Positions 17,366-26,803 of a DNA stretch of 64,000 nt are shown in pieces; the stretch's first letter is position 1; each line of letters opens with the position of its first letter. A program made the position numbers and the translations under genes. This DNA is from Paenibacillus piri (GTDB lineage: Bacteria; Bacillota; Bacilli; Paenibacillales; NBRC-103111): assembly GCF_004354045.1 (NCBI RefSeq), contig NZ_SMRT01000006.1, forward strand, positions 193,716-257,715, read 5' to 3'. Under the pieces are notes generated by a model. The model saw only the letters and a program-made list of their open reading frames with translations. It did no database searches and was not told the origin of the DNA.

Positions 17366-18166
17366 ATGGCATTATGGGGGACGATCGTAAACGCGGCGGC
17401 GATCATTGCCGGGGGACTGCTCGGGCTAATGCTGCATCGGATGCGCGAGGGGATACGAACGACGGTCGTTCAAGGCATCGGCATTGCGCTTATGGTGCTC
17501 GGCATCTCGATGGCTTTGAAGTCGGCGAATTTTTTGCTGGTCGCCGCGAGCTTGGTCGTAGGCGGAATTGCAGGCGAGCTGCTGCAGGTGGAGCGCGGGT
17601 TGGAGCGGCTTGGCGGCCGGCTGGAGCAGGCCGTACAAGCTTTGTCCGTGCTGCTGCATAAGCGGGGCACAACGCCGAACGAGCAGGGACAACCGGCTGA
17701 CGGACAGCGGATTGGAAGGAACAAGCAGGGACGGATTGCGACGGGCTTCGTCCATACAACGCTAATTTTTTGCGTTGGCGCCATGGCGATTTTGGGCGCG
17801 TTGGACGGCGGACTTCGCGGACAGCACGACATTCTGTATACAAAGGCGCTGTTGGACGGATTTTTGTCCATTATATTCGCTTCGGCTTTGGGTGTCGGCG
17901 TGCTGTTTTCGGCGCTTCCGGTTTTTCTGTATCAAGGCGCGATCGCCTTGTCCGCATCGGGAATTACCGGGCTGATCGAGCCGTCGCTGCTGAGTGAAAT
18001 CATTTCCCAGCTCACGGCGGTCGGCGGCATTCTTATTATCGGTCTCGGCATCAATTTATTAGAGCTGCGAAAAATTAACGTAGCTAACCTGCTGCCTTCG
18101 CTGCCGGCAGCGGCAGTAGCCGTACCTCTCGTTCATTGGACGATGGCGTGGTGGACAGGGGGTTAG
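17366..18166 (+). CDS. DUF554 family membrane protein (YdfK-like)
   Basis: A 266-residue integral membrane protein with about six to seven hydrophobic segments. The start WGTIVNAAAIIAGGLLGLML and the GIALMVLGISMALKS segment are characteristic of DUF554. The C-terminal GGILIIGLGINLLELRKINVANLLP also matches the family. A hydrophilic insert (about residues 95-130) is Gln/Gly/Arg-rich. The function is unknown; a transporter-like role is often guessed. The ATG at 17366 has GGAGGA ten bases upstream; the frame extends back to 17309 without a ribosome site. Convergent with the thiamine pyrophosphokinase gene. Confidence 0.8.
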   Translation: MALWGTIVNAAAIIAGGLLGLMLHRMREGIRTTVVQGIGIALMVLGISMALKSANFLLVAASLVVGGIAGELLQVERGLERLGGRLEQAVQALSVLLHKRGTTPNEQGQPADGQRIGRNKQGRIATGFVHTTLIFCVGAMAILGALDGGLRGQHDILYTKALLDGFLSIIFASALGVGVLFSALPVFLYQGAIALSASGITGLIEPSLLSEIISQLTAVGGILIIGLGINLLELRKINVANLLPSLPAAAVAVPLVHWTMAWWTGG

Positions 18167-18279
18167 GTTGCTTTGCGGCGCGGCTTTCAAGGCATCTGGC
18201 TAGGAAGCGTTCCAACTTGTGACAAAATGACGTTCGCCCAGCATAATATAGGGGTAGAACGTTTTTTGCGGTTACGCGT

Positions 18280-18948
18280 TTAGTTTTGCGGCGGCGGATC
18301 ATCGCCGCTTTGGATTACGAGCAGCAGTCCGCCGCTAATCGTGATCGTGCCCTCGGGCTCCAGCAGCACGTTGCTGATACCAAGCGACTGCCCGAGCGAC
18401 AGTGCAGCATCTTTTAACGGATATTGGAAGCCTTCCAGTGTAATGCCAGTCACCTCAAGGCTGAGAGGCAGCAGCGAAACATGCGGGTACCGGCCGCGTT
18501 TAAGACGCCATGGCGCCCAGCCGTCGATCGCCGCAATTTCATTATGCTCGTCCACGATGGTGCAGCGGACGCCGGCCTCAACGCCCTTGCGCAGCAGGTG
18601 GAGATTGGCCAGCGAATGATCCCAGCGTGTGCCGAGGACGCCGCACATCACAATTTCCGAAGGCCGGCGGTCCAGCGCATATTGAAAAGCCATTTCCGTG
18701 TCCGTCCAATCCTTCATTACCGGATCGCAATCGATATATTGCTTGCTGGCGGCTTTAATTGCTGCCGCTTCGGCGCTCGTTACAGAATCGAAATCGCCCA
18801 ATGCCACATCCGGCGATAATCCTTGGCGAATGAGGAAAAGCGCTCCGGCATCGGCACCGATTAAGAAGTCTTCGGGCTTAAGCATCCGCAGCGCCCAGAC
18901 GCCAAGGCGGCCTCCGGAAAAAATGACGATTCGGGAAGAGGCGTCCAT
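18280..18948 (-). CDS. thiN: Thiamine pyrophosphokinase
   Basis: A 222-residue enzyme that transfers pyrophosphate from ATP to thiamine, making the cofactor TPP. Motifs: IGADAGALFLIRQGLSPD, the metal-binding GDFDSV (about residues 51-56), DWTDTEMAFQYAL, and GTRWDHSLANLHLL (about 105-118). The C-terminal beta domain includes the conserved SLGISNVL. Length matches Bacillus ThiN. The ATG has a fairly distant AAAGGA, so a weak start is possible. Here it stands alone between the convergent DUF554 gene and a divergent hydrolase. In many bacilli thiN is followed by spoVM; I looked for spoVM downstream and did not find it. Confidence 0.88.
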   Translation of the reverse strand: MDASSRIVIFSGGRLGVWALRMLKPEDFLIGADAGALFLIRQGLSPDVALGDFDSVTSAEAAAIKAASKQYIDCDPVMKDWTDTEMAFQYALDRRPSEIVMCGVLGTRWDHSLANLHLLRKGVEAGVRCTIVDEHNEIAAIDGWAPWRLKRGRYPHVSLLPLSLEVTGITLEGFQYPLKDAALSLGQSLGISNVLLEPEGTITISGGLLLVIQSGDDPPPQN

Positions 18949-19175
18949 GTTTGATCAACCGTCCTTTCATAAATATATGCGGCAAACTCTGATCGGAACG
19001 CGCATGAAGTGATTTGATTATAGCAGGTTTATGCGGGAAGAAACCAACTTTTGTTCCGGTTGGAGCAGGACGATTGTTTGAGTTGTTGAATAATGGGGCA
19101 ATAGATATTAGAAACGAGCGTTGGGCAAACTTAGATAGAGCGGTATTCAAGGGAACAGGTAAAGTGGAGGGGAAT

Positions 19176-20090
19176 ATGAAGCAGCGATTTACTAATTTGG
19201 ATAACGTCGCGAACAAGCAGTCGGTTATGCACGTGTACAAATGGATGAAAAAGAAGAAAAAGATGTCCCGCGCTTATTGCATCGAGCATCATTCCGAAAT
19301 TAAGCAGCATTTTTTGAAGGAAAACAGTTCAGCAACAACGATCACATGGATCGGTCATTCAACGTTCTTGATTCAAGTGGGGAAGTTGAACATTATAACC
19401 GACCCGGTTTATGCCAAAACGATGGGGATCCGCAAAAGGCTGACCGAACCGGGTATCCCGATTACCGAATTGCCGCCTATCGATATCGTCCTCATTTCAC
19501 ATGCTCATTACGATCATCTTGATTTTGCCACTTTGAAGCGAATAGGCCGCAACGCCGAGTACTTGCTTCCCATGGGGTTAAAGCGGTTGTTTAAACGGAA
19601 AGGCTACCATCATGCCACGGAGCTGTCCTGGTGGGACAGCAAGCGGATTGGCGGAGTCGAGTTCACGTTTGTTCCGGCGCAGCATTGGACAAGACGGACG
19701 CTGTTCGATACGAATACTTCCCACTGGGGCGGATGGATCATCCAGAACGGGGCGAACGGGGAAACGATTTATTTTGCCGGGGACAGCGGATATTTTAAAG
19801 GATTCGAGCTGATTGGAAAAAGATTCTCCATCGATTATGCGCTTCTGCCGATCGGCGCCTATGAGCCGGTATCTATTATGAAAACAGCGCATATGTCGCC
19901 GGAGGAAGCGGTAAAATCGTATGTGGATTTAAAGGCGTCATCCTTTATACCGATGCATTACGGCACGTTCAAGCTGGCTGACGATACGCCGGAGGAAGCT
20001 TTGGCCAAGCTGCAAGCCGAGTGGAGGCGGCGGGGATTGAATCGGGAGCAGCTGAAGGTGCTGCTGCTGGGGGAAACCTTGATCCTCTAG
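19176..20090 (+). CDS. Metallo-beta-lactamase-fold hydrolase, NAPE-PLD/UlaG-like
   Basis: A 304-residue cytosolic MBL-fold hydrolase. A basic N-terminus (KKKKKMSR) precedes ITWIGHSTFLIQVGKLNIITDPVY and the zinc motif SHAHYDHLD (HxHxDH, about residues 108-114). Further metal ligands lie in FVPAQHWTRR, YFAGDSGYFKGF and IPMHYGTFKL. This order and the GHSTFL/TDPV signature are those of the group that includes N-acylphosphatidylethanolamine phospholipase D and UlaG; the true substrate is unknown. The ATG at 19176 has GGAGGGG five bases upstream; a longer frame from 19014 has no ribosome site. Followed by a hairpin repeat and a terminator, then a convergent gene. Confidence 0.82.
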   Translation: MKQRFTNLDNVANKQSVMHVYKWMKKKKKMSRAYCIEHHSEIKQHFLKENSSATTITWIGHSTFLIQVGKLNIITDPVYAKTMGIRKRLTEPGIPITELPPIDIVLISHAHYDHLDFATLKRIGRNAEYLLPMGLKRLFKRKGYHHATELSWWDSKRIGGVEFTFVPAQHWTRRTLFDTNTSHWGGWIIQNGANGETIYFAGDSGYFKGFELIGKRFSIDYALLPIGAYEPVSIMKTAHMSPEEAVKSYVDLKASSFIPMHYGTFKLADDTPEEALAKLQAEWRRRGLNREQLKVLLLGETLIL

Positions 20091-20142
20091 CCCGGACTGC
20101 GCATTACCGAAGCTGCAAAGGGGGCTGTTCCATAAGGGTATC

Positions 20143-20231
20143 AACCGGTGAGGCAGTCCCCCCAAATATGCAAAGCCGCCTCCAGCACCACTATATCAGT
20201 GAGTGGGGATGGATGCGGCTTTTGACATGCA
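20143..20231. repeat. Double-stem hairpin repeat, copy 2
   Basis: Same layout as 8551-8636: flank GGTGAGGCAGTCCC, outer stem AAAGCCGCCTCCA / TGGATGCGGCTTT with one mismatch, inner stem CCACT / AGTG around ATATC, then GACATGCA. The inner stem differs from copy 1 (CCATT/AATGG), with pairing kept. It also lies between convergent genes. Confidence 0.75.
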
Positions 20232-20300
20232 TATTCATATCATAGTGGGCGGGCTGAAAATTCAAGAAAGGCTTTTGGGACATAGCTTGACCGAAGCTGC

Positions 20301-20342
20301 AAAATCCCGAGCCGCGCACTTATGCGCGGTTCGGGATTTTTG
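20301..20342. terminator. Bidirectional terminator
   Basis: AAAATCCCGA-GC-CGCGCA, loop CTTA, TGCGCG-GT-TCGGGATTTTT. It separates the hydrolase gene from the convergent CvfC-like gene. Confidence 0.85.
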
Positions 20343-20358
20343 ACGGATGCGAAGCGCG

Positions 20359-21513
20359 TTATTGTTTACTTCGGTTTCGTTCCTCGGTCATTTGCTTCCA
20401 GACCGATCCCGCCGCTTCCTCACCGCGTTCGATCCGCTCCAGCGCGATTTGCGCCTGCAGCTGAACCTCAAACTCAGGATCGCTCGCAGCCTCGCGCAGC
20501 GCATCTACGGCAGTTTCATCGCCCGCTTCATACAAAAACCGGGCGGCGCGCCAGCGAACAATTTTGTTCTTGTCGCGCAGCGCTTCGATCATCGGGCCGA
20601 TCGCTCCCGGATCGCCCAGGTCGGATAAGGTGTCGCCGGATGTACGGCGAACCGCCGGCGACGAATCCTTCAGCGCTTCATACAGATAAGGCAGTGCCTC
20701 CGGATGCTTCAGGTCACCCAAGTAAACGACTGCCAGCCGACGGATGGACACATTGCTGTCGGAAAGAGCTTTGGCCAGCAGCGGCAGCGCCTGCAGGTCG
20801 GGCTCCCAACTCTCCAGAGCGGCATAGCGGATTTTCCAGTCGGGCGAAGCGAACTGTTCTTCAACCTCGCTGGCGGACAGCGGAATCGACCTCGCCGTAG
20901 GGGATTTCCCGTCCTGCGGCGCGCCACCTTGCTCGATAGCCGACTTAACCAGCTCATCGAGCCGTTCCTGCGGATAAGACGCCTCCAATTCGCTGACGAT
21001 CTCGGCGGCGATCTCCTCCGGCTCGCCGTAGCGCACCCCGAATTCCTCCAGCTTGCGCTCGCGGATCATAGTCGATCCTGCGGCGCTTTGCACGGCATTC
21101 GTAAAGCCGGCGGGCAGGCCCAAGCGAACTTCCTGATCGCCGCTGCGGACACGAACCTGTATCGGGATGCCCCGATACATTTGGACGAGCACCTGCGCCT
21201 CGCCGAAGCCGGCCGCCGGGGTTATAGCCTGCGCTGCCGTCGGATCGGCGCCGCGATCGGCTTGGAGCAGCTGCCGGGCCGCAGCCAAAATCGCGGCCCA
21301 GTCGGCACCGGGCTTGCGATCCAGGGCGATAAAGTCGGCCGTGCGAAATACGCTGCGCACGCCTTCGATAGCCAGCAAGCCGTTCAACGGCTCCGGTGCG
21401 CGGCCGGTTTCGTCCGCTTTGAAGGTTTGTCTGACTCCCCGCGGGAGCATCTCGTCGACAGTAAGCTTCATGGAGTTGGGACTCGGCGTCGGTTCTATAG
21501 AAATAAGCTTCAT
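20359..21513 (-). CDS. Conserved virulence factor C-like protein (Nfu N-domain plus HEAT repeats)
   Basis: A 384-residue cytosolic protein. The N-terminal 80 residues (IEPTPSPNSMKLTVDEMLPRG ... VRSVFRTADFIALDRK) match the scaffold NifU/Nfu N-terminal domain. The C-terminal half (about 215-370) holds four to five HEAT/PBS-lyase-type repeats (IRYAALESWEPD, IRRLAVVYLGDLKHPEAL, VRRTSGDTLSDLGDPGAI, VRWRAARFLYEAGDETAV). This architecture is that of S. aureus CvfC and B. subtilis YpgR. CvfC affects virulence gene expression in S. aureus, but its biochemical role is not known; a link to iron-sulfur handling is inferred from the Nfu-like domain, which here lacks the Cys pair. Last gene of a long minus-strand run. 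Confidence 0.8.
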   Translation of the reverse strand: MKLISIEPTPSPNSMKLTVDEMLPRGVRQTFKADETGRAPEPLNGLLAIEGVRSVFRTADFIALDRKPGADWAAILAAARQLLQADRGADPTAAQAITPAAGFGEAQVLVQMYRGIPIQVRVRSGDQEVRLGLPAGFTNAVQSAAGSTMIRERKLEEFGVRYGEPEEIAAEIVSELEASYPQERLDELVKSAIEQGGAPQDGKSPTARSIPLSASEVEEQFASPDWKIRYAALESWEPDLQALPLLAKALSDSNVSIRRLAVVYLGDLKHPEALPYLYEALKDSSPAVRRTSGDTLSDLGDPGAIGPMIEALRDKNKIVRWRAARFLYEAGDETAVDALREAASDPEFEVQLQAQIALERIERGEEAAGSVWKQMTEERNRSKQ

Positions 21514-21594
21514 AAGGAAACCTCCAACACAATATTCACACGAAAGTGGCGGTCAATAGAGTACGGAATCGTATTTAGCTTATCATATTTCCAT

Positions 21595-22719
21595 TCAGGA
21601 GGAAAATGGCCGGGAATGCAGCTTTACGCTCAGCACCATTCCCATCGCCAGCATGTTCGTCATCAGCGAGCTGCCCCCATAGCTGACGAAAGGCAGCGCA
21701 ATGCCCGTCAACGGCATAAGGCCGACATGCATGGCGATGTTTTCAAATATTTGCAGGGTGAACATCGAAATGACGCCGATAATTAAATATCTTCCTTCGA
21801 CATCCTCGGTATACATGGAAATTCGCACCATCCGGTAAAGGAAAAAAAAGTACAACAGCAGCAGCAGCGAACAGCCAAGAAATCCGAATTCTTCTCCGAT
21901 CACGACAAATATCGAATCCGCATAGCTGTACGGGATATATCCGCCGCGAATAAACACCCCGCTCAAAAAACCTTCGCCGCTTAACTGACCGGTTCCAATG
22001 GCGCGGATCGAATTGACGACATGCCAGCTCCGGTCCGGGTCGGCCAAAGGATCGAGAAACGTCTGAATGCGCTGCAGCTGATGAGGTTTAACGATGGCCG
22101 AAAACAGCTCGAATTGAAAAAAATAGAGCAGCGTCATCCCCGTGATGAATGAAGCAACGGCAGTGACACCTATCAAAATATGCTTCCATTGCAAATTTCC
22201 AATCCAGAGTACGCCTATAAAAATACATAAAAATACGATCGAGGTGCCTAAATCCGGCTGCTTCAGCACCAGATAAAAAGGGATGGCGGTCAGTATAGCG
22301 GCGGGAATTAGTTCAGGCCATAGGCGAATCGGCAGTCCGCCGCGAGGCTTCAGCCATTTGGACAAAGCCATAATAAGGAACAGCTTCATCAGCTCCGACG
22401 GTTGAAATGCGAAGCCTCCCAATGAAATCCAACGCTGGGAGCCGTTCAGATTCACGCCCTTGAAGGAGACAAGCAGCAGCAGCAAGATGCCGACGCCATA
22501 TAAAATATAGGAGAAATAGTTAATAAGGACACGGTAATCCAATAAACTTAAACCGATCATGGGGATAAACAAGACGCCGAAGGTAATCAAATTGGTTTTA
22601 TGCAAGCCTTCATAGCTCGTTTGAAAGGTAGCGCTGTATATAACAATCGTGCTGAAAGATAAGAAGATGATTAGTATGAACAGGATCGGAACATCCAGTA
22701 GTTTAAGCTTGTTAAGCAT
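21595..22719 (-). CDS. rodA: RodA/FtsW/SpoVE-family glycosyltransferase (RodA-like)
   Basis: A 374-residue SEDS peptidoglycan polymerase with about ten membrane spans. Family motifs: NGSQRWISLGGFAFQPSELMKL, the catalytic-Asp loop region LKQPDLGTSIVF, a large outside loop (RSWHVVNSIRAIGTGQLSGEGF), IGEEFGFLG and the C-terminal PFVSYGGSSLMTNMLAMGM. SEDS proteins extend glycan strands using lipid II, with a class B PBP partner. The call as RodA rather than FtsW rests on overall similarity and is tentative. The ATG at 22719 follows GGAGCGGAG; upstream frame extension to 22842 has no support. A second SEDS gene lies 2.3 kb upstream at 24980-26074. Confidence 0.82.
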   Translation of the reverse strand: MLNKLKLLDVPILFILIIFLSFSTIVIYSATFQTSYEGLHKTNLITFGVLFIPMIGLSLLDYRVLINYFSYILYGVGILLLLLVSFKGVNLNGSQRWISLGGFAFQPSELMKLFLIMALSKWLKPRGGLPIRLWPELIPAAILTAIPFYLVLKQPDLGTSIVFLCIFIGVLWIGNLQWKHILIGVTAVASFITGMTLLYFFQFELFSAIVKPHQLQRIQTFLDPLADPDRSWHVVNSIRAIGTGQLSGEGFLSGVFIRGGYIPYSYADSIFVVIGEEFGFLGCSLLLLLYFFFLYRMVRISMYTEDVEGRYLIIGVISMFTLQIFENIAMHVGLMPLTGIALPFVSYGGSSLMTNMLAMGMVLSVKLHSRPFSS

Positions 22720-22874
22720 CGTTTTCAACTCCGCTCCTATTGATGTTATTTCTGGAAAAAGACGAGGGCCCAAATAAAAACTCCCCGCGGCGCAAGCAGG
22801 GAGACGGAGCAAACGCTGTAGAACTAATACTTCGGCCTTCAAGCGGAAACGAAAAGTCCTGCTTGCGCGCAGCG

Positions 22875-24212
22875 CTACAAGCCGAGCAATATTTTGGCGA
22901 TCGTGAAATATATAATAAGACCGGTGCCGTCCACCAGCGTCGTAATAAAAGGTCCCGAGATGACGGCGGGGTCCGCTTTCAGCTTGTGCAAAATCAAAGG
23001 CAGTACGGCAGCGACGAAGGATGCCCAGATGACGATGGCCAGCGCGGTTACACCGACGACAAGTCCGATGTTCGATTCAACCCCGAGAATGAGAGCCCGA
23101 ATATAGGCGATCAGCGAGATCGTGGCGCCTGTCATGAGTCCCGTCGTGACTTCTTTTCGAATCACCCTGAAAATGTCGCGGAATTGCACCTCGCCGACGG
23201 CCAGCGCCCGTACAAGCGTAGATACGGTTTGAGTGCCCGTATTTCCACCGGTACCGATGAGCAGCGGAATGAAGAACGACAGCGCGATCACCTCGGACAG
23301 CGTATCCTCGTAATGTCTGAGCACGGTTCCGGTATACGTTTCCGCCACAAATAAAATCAACAGCCAAATAATACGTTTTCTATAGAAATGAAATACCGAT
23401 GATTTGAAATACGTACCCGTCAACGGCTGACTGCCGCCCAGCTTTTGTATGTCCTCCGTCGCTTCCTCGTGAATGACATCAATTAAATCGTCTACTGTAA
23501 TGACACCGATTAAACGGTTTTTGGCATCGATGACGGGGAGGGCAACCAGATCGTAGCGGGACAGCAGCTCGGCCGCTTCCTCCTGCTCCATCGACGCGGG
23601 CACCGAAATGACATCACCGCTTACAATGTCGGATAACAAAGTTTTGGGCTCCGCTAAAATGATGTTTTTTAAAGAAACGACGCCGACAAGCTCGCCCTTG
23701 TTGCCCGTAACATATACATAGGACGTAATTTCGGCTTCATGCCCGATTTTTCGGATATGCTGCAGCGTTCGCTCGATCGTCCACATGCTGCGGGCAGCGA
23801 TATAATCGATCGTCGCCAAGCTTCCTGCCGTATGCTCGGGGAATGTCATCAAGGTTTGCAGCTTGCGCCGGTAATCCTCCGGGAGCAGAGCCAGCAGCTT
23901 CTCCGCCTGATTGCGGTGGATGGCCAGCATCATATCGGCAACCACATCACTTGACATCTCGTTCAGCACCAATGAGGTCTGCTTTTCCTCCAGTTGATTC
24001 AATATGCGATACTGCAGCACCGGCTCCAAATATTCGACGATTTCGGCCGATATGTCAGGGGGCAATAAACCAAGCAGCTGGAGCTGTTCCGCCGGATCGA
24101 GTTTTTCTACGCAATTGGCCAAATCAAACGGTTGAAACGATTCGACGAAAGCGATCACGGAAGCTGGATCGGATTGCGCCAGTAACTGTTTCATTTCGTC
24201 GATGGAGATCAT
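22875..24212 (-). CDS. mgtE: Magnesium transporter MgtE
   Basis: A 445-residue Mg2+ channel. The cytosolic N-domain (about 1-125, LDPAEQLQLLGLLPPDISAE ...) is followed by two CBS domains (about 130-250, including LLSRYDLVALPVIDAKNRLIGVITVDD), the connecting helix, and five membrane helices with the pore sequence IPLLIGTGGNTGTQTV (about 315-330). The channel is gated by Mg2+ bound at the N/CBS interface. GAGGGAG precedes the ATG. In many bacilli mgtE has an M-box or ykoK leader; I see no room for one here, since the next gene upstream ends 71 bases away. Confidence 0.92.
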   Translation of the reverse strand: MISIDEMKQLLAQSDPASVIAFVESFQPFDLANCVEKLDPAEQLQLLGLLPPDISAEIVEYLEPVLQYRILNQLEEKQTSLVLNEMSSDVVADMMLAIHRNQAEKLLALLPEDYRRKLQTLMTFPEHTAGSLATIDYIAARSMWTIERTLQHIRKIGHEAEITSYVYVTGNKGELVGVVSLKNIILAEPKTLLSDIVSGDVISVPASMEQEEAAELLSRYDLVALPVIDAKNRLIGVITVDDLIDVIHEEATEDIQKLGGSQPLTGTYFKSSVFHFYRKRIIWLLILFVAETYTGTVLRHYEDTLSEVIALSFFIPLLIGTGGNTGTQTVSTLVRALAVGEVQFRDIFRVIRKEVTTGLMTGATISLIAYIRALILGVESNIGLVVGVTALAIVIWASFVAAVLPLILHKLKADPAVISGPFITTLVDGTGLIIYFTIAKILLGL

Positions 24213-24283
24213 TCGGCTCGACTCCCTCGTGATTGTTTTTCTATATATAAGAATGGTATTCCTTCGGAATGATTATGCATGTC

Positions 24284-24898
24284 TTATTTGGTTAACTGCC
24301 GAGGATTTTTACGAATGCGTGTGTGTATCCGCTGCTCCAACCGTTCATAAAAACGAACGATGGAGAGCAGTGTCCGGTTGACCCGGGACCATCTGGTCGC
24401 TGCATAATGGATGATAAATGCGCACAACATGCCGTTGACCATACCGCCGATTATATCCAATGGATAGTGCACCCCAACCCATACCCGGGAAAACCCGACG
24501 CAGACGGCCAACATGAAAAACACCCATCCGATCGGTCTGCGATTCAACAGTATGACTGCTGCAATGACAAAAACGCCGGTTGCATGATTGCTCGGAAACG
24601 ATGAGGTCGCTTTATGGGCAATCAGTTGAACAACGTCATGCCCGATAAACGGACGATCGCGGAAATAAAGGAGCGACCACATTTTACTGACGCCAAACGC
24701 TGCGCAGGCGGCAATAGCCGTCTCCAATACCATCAGCCGGTTTCTTTCCGAACGGGTACATCCATAGATCAGCAGGGCAAGAACGAACAAGTAAACGGCT
24801 TGCTCCGCGAAAAAACGCATCAGCAGGTCCATGAAGCCGCCTTGTCCCGCAGCTGTATTAATAAATTGAAACAGTTTGTAGTCGAATTCGGTTAGCAT
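24284..24898 (-). CDS. bcrC: PAP2-family undecaprenyl-diphosphatase (BcrC-like)
   Basis: A 204-residue membrane phosphatase of the PAP2 superfamily. The three phosphatase motifs are KMWSLLYFRDRPF (KX6RP), SSFPSNHATG (PSGH-like, with Asn before His) and SRVWVGVHYPLDIIGG (SRX5HX3D). It should recycle undecaprenyl pyrophosphate on the outer face of the membrane and can give bacitracin resistance. The ATG at 24898 has AAGGAG upstream; an extension to 24976 is unsupported. It lies between two SEDS peptidoglycan genes, matching a role in the lipid II cycle. Confidence 0.85.
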   Translation of the reverse strand: MLTEFDYKLFQFINTAAGQGGFMDLLMRFFAEQAVYLFVLALLIYGCTRSERNRLMVLETAIAACAAFGVSKMWSLLYFRDRPFIGHDVVQLIAHKATSSFPSNHATGVFVIAAVILLNRRPIGWVFFMLAVCVGFSRVWVGVHYPLDIIGGMVNGMLCAFIIHYAATRWSRVNRTLLSIVRFYERLEQRIHTRIRKNPRQLTK

Positions 24899-24979
24899 GA
24901 ATCTGTACTCCTTCAAGCCGGGCATGATCATGGACATCGCTTCATCCAATCGCAGCAAGCGGTCGAATGCGGGCAAAAG

Positions 24980-26074
24980 TCACGGCTGACGATCCCGGGA
25001 AATACTTAATAACATACCGGTGCTTACCATACAAAGAATCAACGAAGAACCGCCATAGCTGACAAACGGGAGAGGCACGCCAGTAATAGGCAGGCTGCCG
25101 GTCACGGCGCCGAGATTAAGCAGCGCCTGAATGGAAATCATCGCGACGATGCCCATGCCGAGCAGCATTCCGAACGGCTGCTGGCACCGGGCGGCCGCCA
25201 AACAGCCCCGCCATATAAACAAAATAAAGACGAGAATGAACAACGTCCCCCCGATGAATCCCCATTCCTCGCCAATGACGGCAAAAATAAAATCGGTATG
25301 GGCTTCCGGCAAATAAAGAAACTTTTGCACGCTTCCGCCGAGTCCCGCACCGGTAAGCCCTCCGTGCCCTAATGCATAGAAAGACTGAATCAGCTGATAC
25401 CCGGATTCGGTCGGATTTTCGAAAGGATCTAAAAACGAAATGAGCCGCTTCAGCCTGTAGCTTTTGCTGACGGCCAAATAGATAAACAGCGGGATCAGCC
25501 CCAGGCTGAGCATGAAAAGGTGGCGCCAATCAAAACCGCCGATCGATATGATCGTCGCCGTTATAAAAAGCAGGATCAGCACAGTCCCGAAATCCGGCTG
25601 CAGCATAATGAGCAGGAAAATAAACCCGACTACGATCAGGATGGGGAGCAAGCCTTTTTTAAACAGGCGGGTTTTATCGCCTTTTTTGCTGATGAGCGCG
25701 GCCAGGTAGACGATGACCGACAATTTGGTGAATTCCGCCGGCTGGAGAGCGATTCCTCCTACAATAAACCATCTTCTCGCTCCGTTGGCCGAGGCGCCGG
25801 CGATGAGTACGAGGATGAGCATAAGCAGTGACGCTAACAATAAATACGGCGCGGTTTTTTGCCAAAACGAGTACGGTATCCCGGTAAACAACAGCATCAA
25901 GCCTAATCCGATAAAAGCAAACAGACCTTGCTTATAGACGTAATACGAAGCGCTGCTGTGCTTGTAGACCGCCATGGGCGAGCTGGCGCTAAATATCATG
26001 ATCAGACCGAAGCCGACAAGCAGAACCGTTATAATCAGCAGCAAAAAATCCAAGCGGCCCCTGTTGCCGTTCAT
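24980..26074 (-). CDS. FtsW/SpoVE-like SEDS glycosyltransferase
   Basis: A 364-residue membrane protein of the SEDS family. It opens with GRLDFLLLIITVLLVGFGLIMIFSAS, typical of FtsW/SpoVE, and shows NGARRWFIVGGIALQPAEFTKL, MLQPDFGTVLIL, HGGLTGAGLGGSVQKFLYLPEAHTDFIFAVIGEEWG and PLPFVSYGGSSLI. The GGSVQKFLYLPEAHTDFIFA loop is the FtsW/SpoVE signature, so a role in division or spore cortex synthesis is likely; the sequence alone does not separate the two. The ATG at 26074 is 11 bases after GGGAGG; a GTG at 26086 overlaps that site. It precedes the bcrC-like gene by 82 bases. Confidence 0.82.
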   Translation of the reverse strand: MNGNRGRLDFLLLIITVLLVGFGLIMIFSASSPMAVYKHSSASYYVYKQGLFAFIGLGLMLLFTGIPYSFWQKTAPYLLLASLLMLILVLIAGASANGARRWFIVGGIALQPAEFTKLSVIVYLAALISKKGDKTRLFKKGLLPILIVVGFIFLLIMLQPDFGTVLILLFITATIISIGGFDWRHLFMLSLGLIPLFIYLAVSKSYRLKRLISFLDPFENPTESGYQLIQSFYALGHGGLTGAGLGGSVQKFLYLPEAHTDFIFAVIGEEWGFIGGTLFILVFILFIWRGCLAAARCQQPFGMLLGMGIVAMISIQALLNLGAVTGSLPITGVPLPFVSYGGSSLILCMVSTGMLLSISRDRQP

Positions 26075-26156
26075 CTTGTGAAGCACCTCCCAAAAGCAGC
26101 GTCACAGAATGGCTTAGGCCGCTTTGCCGCCGGTTGCTGCCCGTAGGCGAATCCCG

Positions 26157-26714
26157 TCATTGAGTTGACTGATTTCGGACGGCGTCCCCGTCGGGCGGGC
26201 TGCCGTATCCTTTTTTACCCGTTAAGGTCAAGACGTTGTTTTTCCATTCATAGGTGTCCATTCCGGTGCCTCCCGCGCCCAGTGACCAACCGAGCATAAT
26301 CTCGGAAATGCCGTCTCCGTTGTCGTCGGCCACCCGGACATAATCAATTCCGTATCCGATTCCTTTCGCGTCGCCAACGATCCTCCATGCCGCATCATGC
26401 TGTTTCAGCACGGAGGCTCTCAAGCTTTTTTCAGGGCGGGAGCTTTCTTCATATACAACGACAGCCTCGTCAACCCCATCGCCGTCCACGTCACCGAATG
26501 AAACGGCTTGGAACTTATCGCCTTGGCGCGGGATCAGCAGCCGTGCTCCTTCAGGAAGCAAGGCTTGGAGTGCGGTATGGAAGCTGTCCTTCGGGACGCT
26601 TTCATGCGATACGGGGGGCTTGATCAAATCGATGGGAGCCGCGGGCATTCCGCATCCGCCGGTCAACCAGATTACTGATATGATAATTCCCGCCTTAAGC
26701 GGCCTGCTGAGCAT
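26157..26714 (-). CDS. Putative lipoprotein with FG-GAP/VCBS-like Ca-binding segments
   Basis: A 185-residue exported protein. The N-terminus ends in a lipobox-like LTGGC (Cys about 21), so it is probably membrane-anchored outside. The body carries two EF-hand-like or FG-GAP/VCBS-type segments, FGDVDGDGVDEAVVVYEE and VADDNGDGISEIMLGWSLG, each a short Asp-rich loop before a beta strand. The partner or ligand is unknown. The ATG at 26714 has GAGGCG upstream; a longer frame to 26735 is unsupported. It lies between the SEDS gene and the two-component system in a same-strand run. Confidence 0.7.
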   Translation of the reverse strand: MLSRPLKAGIIISVIWLTGGCGMPAAPIDLIKPPVSHESVPKDSFHTALQALLPEGARLLIPRQGDKFQAVSFGDVDGDGVDEAVVVYEESSRPEKSLRASVLKQHDAAWRIVGDAKGIGYGIDYVRVADDNGDGISEIMLGWSLGAGGTGMDTYEWKNNVLTLTGKKGYGSPPDGDAVRNQSTQ

Positions 26715-26803
26715 AAGTTTCGCCTCGCTTGTCACAAACCTGTATTTATTTTATAAGGTTAAGAGACGGAAAGGGTTATGAAAAAGTTAAATTGTTCCCA
26801 GCC

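Noticed and set aside
18167..18279. spoVM downstream of thiN
   Set aside because: The gene would be expected in many bacilli, but no 26-residue frame with the SpoVM pattern was found.
20704..21786. 360-codon plus-strand frame opposite the CvfC-like gene
   Set aside because: Crosses two genes and the intergenic gap; no ribosome site or domain.
22740..22874. Regulatory RNA (M-box) near mgtE
   Set aside because: The gap downstream of mgtE is on the wrong side, and the upstream gap is only 71 bases.
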